NCBI RefSeq assembly: GCF_026790145.1
Contig: NZ_JALAMS010000044.1
Location: 1-48,126, forward strand
DNA: 48,126 nucleotides
Direction: 5' to 3'
From: Bacillus_I endophytica_A
GTDB taxonomy: Bacteria; Bacillota; Bacilli; Bacillales; Bacillaceae_H
The notes beneath the pieces are model-generated. The model saw only the letters and a program-made list of their open reading frames with translations. It was not told the DNA's origin and searched no databases. Shown here one piece after another: positions 43,617 through 48,126 of the stretch. Numbering within the stretch: position 1 is the stretch's first letter; every line of letters starts with the position of its first letter. Made by a program: the position numbers and the translations under genes.

Positions 43617-44741
43617 TTAACTCCAAATTTTTAAGGCGTTGATTTTTTCTAGCGCCATCTCTATGTTATCAGCAATAACCGTCATATGTCCCATTTTTCG
43701 TCCATCTTTTACTTCCTTTTTTCCGTACAAATGAAGGTGGCAGTCTGAAAATTGTTCGACTTTATCAAGTGCCTTGTTCATTTCATCTCCTAAAAGGTTT
43801 GCCATTACTGCTGGCTTTAGCAGTGAAGAATCTCCTAATGGCCAGTTACAGATGGCTCGAATATGCTGACCAAATTGTGAAACAGCACAGGCATTCATAG
43901 AATAATGGCCAGAGTTATGCGGACGAGGAGCGAGTTCATTTACAAATAGCTCTCCGTCTCTTGTTATAAACATCTCTACAGCTAGTGTGCCCACAAGTTT
44001 TAAATGATTCGCGATTTTCAAAGCAATCTTGGTTGCTTTCTCTTTTGTTTCTTCACTCACACGTGCTGGTACGATTGTTTGATATAAAATGTGATGTTTA
44101 TGAATATTTTCACCAATTGGCAAGCATGTTACATCCCCATTTTCGTTGCGGTGAACAATGACAGACACTTCCTTTTGAAGGTCGATCCAGCTTTCTAGTA
44201 CGCAAGTTCCCGCATTTAGAAGCTTTATGGCTTCATCAATATCTTCTTTGCGTTCAATTAGATGTTGACCTTTTCCATCATAGCCACCTTGACACGTTTT
44301 TAAGACGCACGGATATCCGATACTTTCAACTGCCTCTTCCATTTCCTCAGCTTTTTCAATAATGCGATAAGGAGCAATTGGAAGTCCTGCTTTTGTAATT
44401 TCTTCTTTTTCGAACTGACGATTTTGTGTGATTTTGAGTAAGTGGCTTCCCTGTGGTACATAAGAATGTTCCTCAAGCCATTTAACCATTTCTACATTCA
44501 CATTTTCAAACTCATACGTAATGACATCTGAACATTGAGCAAGCTTTTGAATTCCTTCAAAGTCATCATAACCTGCTACAATCTTGATATCAGATATTTG
44601 CCCACATGGAGAATCCTCAGCGGGTTCTAAAACCGCTATATTGTACCCCATTTCTTTTGCTGACATGGCCATCATTCGTCCAAGTTGGCCACCACCGATG
44701 ATTCCAATTGTTTGTCCTGGTAAAATTCTATTCAAGTTCAT
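43617..44741 (-). CDS. purK: N5-carboxyaminoimidazole ribonucleotide synthase
   Basis: 374 residues from the ATG at 44741 (MNLNRILPGQTIG), chosen because family members begin about here; the longer frame to 44786 adds 15 unconserved residues. The ribosome site is weak, so coupling to purE, which it overlaps by 14 bp, is likely. Converts AIR to N5-CAIR with ATP and bicarbonate. ATP-grasp motifs GIIGGGQLGRMMA, KTCQGGYDGKGQ and NELAPRPHNSGHY are clear. Confidence 0.94.
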   Translation of the reverse strand: MNLNRILPGQTIGIIGGGQLGRMMAMSAKEMGYNIAVLEPAEDSPCGQISDIKIVAGYDDFEGIQKLAQCSDVITYEFENVNVEMVKWLEEHSYVPQGSHLLKITQNRQFEKEEITKAGLPIAPYRIIEKAEEMEEAVESIGYPCVLKTCQGGYDGKGQHLIERKEDIDEAIKLLNAGTCVLESWIDLQKEVSVIVHRNENGDVTCLPIGENIHKHHILYQTIVPARVSEETKEKATKIALKIANHLKLVGTLAVEMFITRDGELFVNELAPRPHNSGHYSMNACAVSQFGQHIRAICNWPLGDSSLLKPAVMANLLGDEMNKALDKVEQFSDCHLHLYGKKEVKDGRKMGHMTVIADNIEMALEKINALKIWS

Positions 44742-45216
44742 CACTACTTTGCATCGCTTTTTGTTTTGTTGACTCACGGCGCTCATGTAAACGAGCTTCT
44801 AACTGATCGTCTCGAGTCGCTAATATTTGGGCTGCTAACAATCCTGCATTTGTAGCCCCTGCTTTTCCAATTGCAACGGTTGCCACAGGTACACCACCTG
44901 GCATTTGTACGATAGAAAGAAGTGAGTCCAATCCTTGCAAATGACTAGAGCGAACTGGAACTCCGATAACTGGAAGTAACGTTTTAGCTGCTACCATACC
45001 TGGCAAATGTGCTGCACCTCCAGCGCCTGCAATAATTACTTCAATTCCTCGTCCTTTTGCTTCTTCTGCATATTGAAACATTAAATCAGGAGTACGATGT
45101 GCTGACACAACTTTTTTTTCATATGCTACATGCAGTTCATCTAAAATATCACAAGCATGCTTCATCGTTTCCCAATCAGAAGTACTTCCCATAATTACAG
45201 CTACTTTTGCATTCAT
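44728..45216 (-). CDS. purE: N5-carboxyaminoimidazole ribonucleotide mutase
   Basis: 162 residues. Moves the carboxyl group of N5-CAIR to make CAIR. MGSTSDWETMKHACDIL, SAHRTPDLMFQYA and AGAGGAAHLPGMVAA are diagnostic. AAAGGAG site. First gene of the operon, 24 bp after the riboswitch terminator. Confidence 0.97.
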   Translation of the reverse strand: MNAKVAVIMGSTSDWETMKHACDILDELHVAYEKKVVSAHRTPDLMFQYAEEAKGRGIEVIIAGAGGAAHLPGMVAAKTLLPVIGVPVRSSHLQGLDSLLSIVQMPGGVPVATVAIGKAGATNAGLLAAQILATRDDQLEARLHERRESTKQKAMQSSDELE

Positions 45217-45240
45217 GTATAAGCTCTCCTTTTGAAAATA

Positions 45241-45293
45241 AAAATGCCTAGAGTAGTTGGAGACAAGAGAAAGTCACCACCTACTCTAGGCAT
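45241..45293 (-). terminator. Riboswitch-controlled terminator before purE
   Basis: A 14-bp stem (arms at 45242-45255 and 45280-45293: AATGCCTAGAGTAG type) followed by TTTTATTTT on -. An upstream CTAGG near 45310 can pair with the same CCTAG and serve as the antiterminator. Confidence 0.88.
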
Positions 45294-45325
45294 TCTTAGA
45301 ATACATAACCTAGTGTAAGATACTT

Positions 45326-45398
45326 TCTCTCATAGTCCGACAATTTACGGTCGTCGGGTAGAAACTTGTGGGCCATATCCCCACTATTATACGAGAGT
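45326..45398 (-). promoter_or_regulatory. Guanine riboswitch aptamer for the pur operon
   Basis: Read on - , the aptamer has P1 arms CTCTCG and GAGAG at its ends, the J1/2 core TATAAT, loop L2 with GGGATATGGCCC, J2/3 with TTTCTACCC, L3 with CGTAAATTG, and J3/1 GACTATG. The ligand-specifying base (position 74 of the xpt numbering) is C, complement of G at 45335, so guanine or hypoxanthine should be bound. Ligand binding should favour the terminator and switch the operon off. Confidence 0.94.
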
Positions 45399-45422
45399 TC
45401 GCTTCTTAAAATTTCTATAATC

Positions 45423-45470
45423 ATAGTAACAGCTTACCAAACCTTATGTCAATCAAAAATCGAATGTTTT
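45423..45470 (-). promoter_or_regulatory. pur operon promoter with possible PurR box
   Basis: On - , TTGACA (45447-45452) and TACTAT (45423-45428) are 18 bp apart, with the transcript start expected about 20 bp before the aptamer. A CGAA core with A/T flanks (45455-45470) resembles half of the Bacillus PurBox; a second, weaker match overlaps the spacer. Riboswitch plus PurR is the known B. subtilis arrangement; the boxes here are inferred. Confidence 0.5.
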
Positions 45471-45498
45471 ATATTGTTTTTTATCTATTGTTCGGGTT

Positions 45499-45696
45499 TT
45501 ACAACTTCTTTCCTTCGAAAGTAATTTTTCGTTCTGTTGGAATGTACTCTTTTTTTCCATTTACTACTTTCTCAGTGAATACTGGTTTCTCAAAGCGACG
45601 TACAGGAGTATATCCTTCCTTTTTCATACGACCAAGACAATCAGAAATTGTCTCGCCTTGTTGTACTTCAAATGTTTTCTTATTTTTACTAGCCAA
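45499..45696 (-). CDS. yebG: NETI motif protein YebG
   Basis: 65 residues, TTG start with GGAGG 8 nt upstream. The QGETISDCLGRMKKEGYTPV block and the RRFEKPVF motif match YebG, found directly upstream of purE in B. subtilis. The family name motif N-E-T-I is G-E-T-I here. Function unknown. Confidence 0.88.
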   Translation of the reverse strand: MASKNKKTFEVQQGETISDCLGRMKKEGYTPVRRFEKPVFTEKVVNGKKEYIPTERKITFEGKKL

Positions 45697-45752
45697 TATA
45701 AATCCTCCTTAGGAATTTTCATGGTTCTTATTATAAACGGAATTGAATAAAG

Positions 45753-45787
45753 AAAAAACGAGAGAAATAAAATTTCTCTCGTTTTTT
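45753..45787. terminator. Terminator after the 5'-nucleotidase
   Basis: A 16-bp perfect stem (arms at 45753-45768 and 45772-45787, core CGAGAGAAAT) with A/T runs on both sides, 1 bp from the 5'-nucleotidase stop. Confidence 0.88.
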
Positions 45788-45788
45788 C

Positions 45789-47966
45789 TTACTTATCTAA
45801 TAAAAAGAGCGATACAACTTTAGCCATTTGTTCACGTGTTGCTCCATTATATGGTTTAAATTCATCACCATATCCCTCTATATATCCAAGTTCTTCAGCT
45901 GCCGCCACAGCTTTCTTCATTTCACTATCTAATGTTTTAAGATCCGTAAATTTCGTAGATGTTCCTCCTTCATAAGGTGCTCCATGTTTCACTTCATAGG
46001 CTCTCATCATCATTGTAACCATTTGAGAACGTGAAATAGGTTCCCATGGTTCAAATGTCGTATCACTGGTTCCTTTAATTAATCCTGCTTTATAAGCTGC
46101 TATAATTTCATCTTTTGTTTCTTTATCCATTTTACCTAAGTCTTTAAATGGAGAAGTGCCTTCTGCTTTTAAATCAAGAGCACGTACAAGCATTGAGGCA
46201 AACTGAGCACGATTTAATGAACTAAACGGAGCAAAGACCTCAGGACTTTTCCCCTTTACAACACCTTCATTTGCTAAATATGAAACATAAGGATTTGACC
46301 AACTGTTTAAAGGAACATCTTTAAAAATAGAAGATACTTCTTGAATACGGCCTTCTGCTTTGAAATGAACAGGACTTTCTAATGAGCGTACATAATCAGA
46401 TGTCGCATCAATATCAACAGGACCTGTTTCAGGTTGATCTAGTGCATTATCTATAATAGCCTGATCTGCTCCAAACATATAGTTATTCACAACAACAGTA
46501 TACTGCTCACTAGGATTGATTTTCTTGCCGTTTGGTAAGAAAATATCTACTACCTTCCCTCGCTTAGCATTATGATCATACGTATACGTATAACGAAGAC
46601 CTGAGATAGAATAATCAAGTCCATAGCTTGTGATTTGACCATCTAATATTTCTCGCAGTCCTGCATCTGTTACAGTAAACTTGTTTAGGACATTCCCAAA
46701 CGGTTGAATAGTGTACAATTCACCAAACGTGATATCACCTTTATCGATTCCAGCCCGGACTCCTCCACCATTCATAAGAGCAATATCAGCATCCATTGTC
46801 TCTCTCATACCATCTGCAATCATATTTCCAACAGGATGGTCTCCAACTGGCCCAAATCCAGGATAGCGTTGAGAGGGATAATCTACAGCACTCTTGCTAA
46901 TAACCTCTTCTTTTACAGGTTTCACTTTTTCATTGTACTTTTCCAAGATGGATTTTACTTTTTCATCAGGCTTTATGCCCTCTTGAGTTACCCACTCTGT
47001 TGTAGCACTCTTTTTTACAATATCACCTGTAGATGGATCAATCTCAATATCAACATCACCAAAAGCTTGTCCATATTCAAAAGATTGCACAATGAGCTTA
47101 TTGTCTACAACGCCATTTGTAAATTGATGATTATGACCAGCGAAAATAATATCTACCTCGTCGTCAATCTTCTTAGCAAATTCAGCTGTTTGTCCTGAGA
47201 CAGCTCCATTAGCCTCTTGAATTGAAGGATTATGAGCAAGCACAACAATTGATTTTACTCCTTGTTCTTTTAATTCTTTCGCATACTTATTAATTGCTTC
47301 TACTTCGTCTGTAATTTGAAGATTTTCGTTTCCTTTTTTAATAACCATGCCTGGAGTCTCAGTTGTAACAACACCAATGAATCCTATTTTTGCTCCGTCC
47401 ACTTCTTTTACAGCATATGGAGGAAGAATAAGTTTACCATCACTTTTATCGTACGCATTAGCTGCTACAACAGGAAAGTTCATTCCATCATAACCTTTTG
47501 TTCCTTTCCCCTCAGGATGGTCTCCTCCTTTAACCATGCGACGAAGCTCGTCGATTCCTTCATCAAATTCATGGTTTCCAACCGTTCCAACATCAAAACC
47601 CATCTCTTCCATAATCTCTACAACTGGCTCGTCTTGAAATGCGCCGGAAACAAGTGGGCTTCCTCCAATAATATCACCTGCATGTACATAGAACGTGTTT
47701 TCATTATCAGCTTCATGTTCTTTCATATGAGCTGCTAAGTATTCCGCTCCCCCTACAACCTCTTCTTTTTTTCCGTCCCCGTTTACATCAGTCTTTGAAG
47801 AATAGTCAATTTGTCCATGAAGATCATTAATACTTAAAAGCTGTACTTTAATATTTTCTGTCTCAGCTTTCACATATGTTGAGCTGAATGGGATAAGGTA
47901 TGTACTTACTGCTAGAGCAGATAAAAGAGAATAGCTCCCTAATTTCCTAAATTTCTTGAATTTCAT
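45789..47966 (-). CDS. Secreted 5'-nucleotidase/cyclic phosphodiesterase with three SLH domains
   Basis: 725 residues. Signal peptide 1 to about 34 (KKFRKLGS, then a hydrophobic stretch, cleavage near Y-V-K-A). Metallophosphatase domain: NDLHGQID, GDIIGGSPL, GNHEFDEG, AHNPS and AGHNHQ supply the two-metal ligands. 5'-nucleotidase C-terminal domain about 355-530 (NGGGVRAGIDKGDI, TIQPFGN). Three SLH domains about 548-725 (FKDVPLNSWSNPYVSYLANE; FKDLGKMDKE; FTDLKTLDSE) anchor it to pyruvylated cell-wall polymer. It should strip phosphate from extracellular nucleotides, yielding nucleosides next to the purine genes. Strong AGGGGGGAAAAG site. Confidence 0.94.
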   Translation of the reverse strand: MKFKKFRKLGSYSLLSALAVSTYLIPFSSTYVKAETENIKVQLLSINDLHGQIDYSSKTDVNGDGKKEEVVGGAEYLAAHMKEHEADNENTFYVHAGDIIGGSPLVSGAFQDEPVVEIMEEMGFDVGTVGNHEFDEGIDELRRMVKGGDHPEGKGTKGYDGMNFPVVAANAYDKSDGKLILPPYAVKEVDGAKIGFIGVVTTETPGMVIKKGNENLQITDEVEAINKYAKELKEQGVKSIVVLAHNPSIQEANGAVSGQTAEFAKKIDDEVDIIFAGHNHQFTNGVVDNKLIVQSFEYGQAFGDVDIEIDPSTGDIVKKSATTEWVTQEGIKPDEKVKSILEKYNEKVKPVKEEVISKSAVDYPSQRYPGFGPVGDHPVGNMIADGMRETMDADIALMNGGGVRAGIDKGDITFGELYTIQPFGNVLNKFTVTDAGLREILDGQITSYGLDYSISGLRYTYTYDHNAKRGKVVDIFLPNGKKINPSEQYTVVVNNYMFGADQAIIDNALDQPETGPVDIDATSDYVRSLESPVHFKAEGRIQEVSSIFKDVPLNSWSNPYVSYLANEGVVKGKSPEVFAPFSSLNRAQFASMLVRALDLKAEGTSPFKDLGKMDKETKDEIIAAYKAGLIKGTSDTTFEPWEPISRSQMVTMMMRAYEVKHGAPYEGGTSTKFTDLKTLDSEMKKAVAAAEELGYIEGYGDEFKPYNGATREQMAKVVSLFLLDK

Positions 47967-48009
47967 TTCTTTTCCCCCCTGATATTATATGATTTTTCAA
48001 ACTATTATC

Positions 48010-48053
48010 ATTATATCAAGGTGAAAGAAGCTCGTTTGTAAACTTTCTGTAAA
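48010..48053 (-). promoter_or_regulatory. Promoter of the 5'-nucleotidase with two PhoP-like boxes
   Basis: On - , two TTTACA hexamers (48048-48053 and 48037-48042) are 11 bp apart start to start, the spacing of Bacillus PhoP boxes (TTAACA-like). A perfect TATAAT (48010-48015) lies 21 bp downstream, and no good -35 is present, as expected for an activated promoter. Phosphate-starvation control is an inference. Confidence 0.5.
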
Positions 48054-48077
48054 ATCATCTCTCAAATACAAGATAAA

Positions 48078-48112
48078 CAAAAAGGCTGATCTATAATAGA
48101 TCAGCCTTTTTG
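48078..48112. terminator. Terminator at the window edge
   Basis: CAAAAAGGCTGATCTAT pairs with ATAGATCAGCCTTTTTG almost without a loop. T-runs occur in both directions. It probably ends a gene outside the window. Confidence 0.8.
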
Positions 48113-48126
48113 TATGGTGCCTGGCA

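Noticed and set aside
1..48126. CRISPR array, tRNA, rRNA or insertion sequence
   Set aside because: No regular repeat-spacer pattern, cloverleaf, rRNA segment or transposase reading frame was seen.

Overview
The window is a low-GC Firmicute chromosome segment from a Bacillaceae member. The synteny is the B. subtilis yerQ-gatBAC-camS-ligA-pcrA-pcrB ... yerC-yerA ... purD-purE-yebG neighbourhood, and Priestia/Bacillus-like protein sequences suggest Priestia or a close relative (genus not certain). Strong AGGAGG-type ribosome sites, a T-box leader, a guanine riboswitch and an S-layer-homology protein all fit this assignment.

Layout. (1) 1-880: the end of paiA and all of paiB (+ strand, polyamine/GCN5 acetyltransferase and its FMN-binding partner). 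(2) About 884-1971: a gene-poor stretch with four terminator-like hairpins and one long inverted repeat, probably the outer flank of the prophage. (3) 1972-15510: a heavily decayed siphovirus prophage. Late genes are on the - strand: rusA remnant, small unknowns, terS, a terL/major-tail-protein deletion fusion, polysaccharide deacetylase, GH16 glycosidase, tail chaperone, tape measure remnant, Dit, tail endopeptidase/fibre, xhlA, holin, amidase. A broken tyrosine integrase lies on + at the right edge. Portal, protease, capsid, repressor and replication genes are missing. I count about 13 in-frame nonsense codons, about 11 frameshifts and at least four block deletions. A few genes stay fully open: amidase, holin, GH16, poly-gamma-glutamate hydrolase and two unknowns. 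(4) 15521-27887: intact housekeeping genes on -, rlmCD, dagK, gatB-gatA-gatC, camS, ligA, pcrA, pcrB. (5) 28090-29709: a glycine T-box leader and a single-chain glycyl-tRNA synthetase on +. (6) 29746-32327: yerC, yerA and a small DUF2892 membrane protein. (7) 32491-45216: the complete twelve-gene purine operon purEKBCSQLFMNHD on -, led by a promoter, a guanine riboswitch (specificity C at 45335) and an intrinsic terminator. (8) 45499-47966: yebG and a secreted 5'-nucleotidase with three SLH domains behind two PhoP-like boxes.

How the genes work together. The pur operon makes IMP from PRPP and is shut by guanine/hypoxanthine through the riboswitch. The 5'-nucleotidase and the adenine-deaminase-like YerA next to it could supply salvaged purines and phosphate. 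GatCAB amidates misacylated Glu-tRNAGln/Asp-tRNAAsn, and GlyRS is controlled by uncharged tRNAGly. PcrA, LigA and PcrB form one transcription unit with the lipoprotein CamS.

The most notable points are the terminase/major-tail-protein fusion, the intact polymer-degrading enzymes inside an otherwise wrecked prophage, a compact three-way-junction structure between gatB and dagK, a pair of similar hairpins inside two operons, and a Pho-type promoter on the 5'-nucleotidase.
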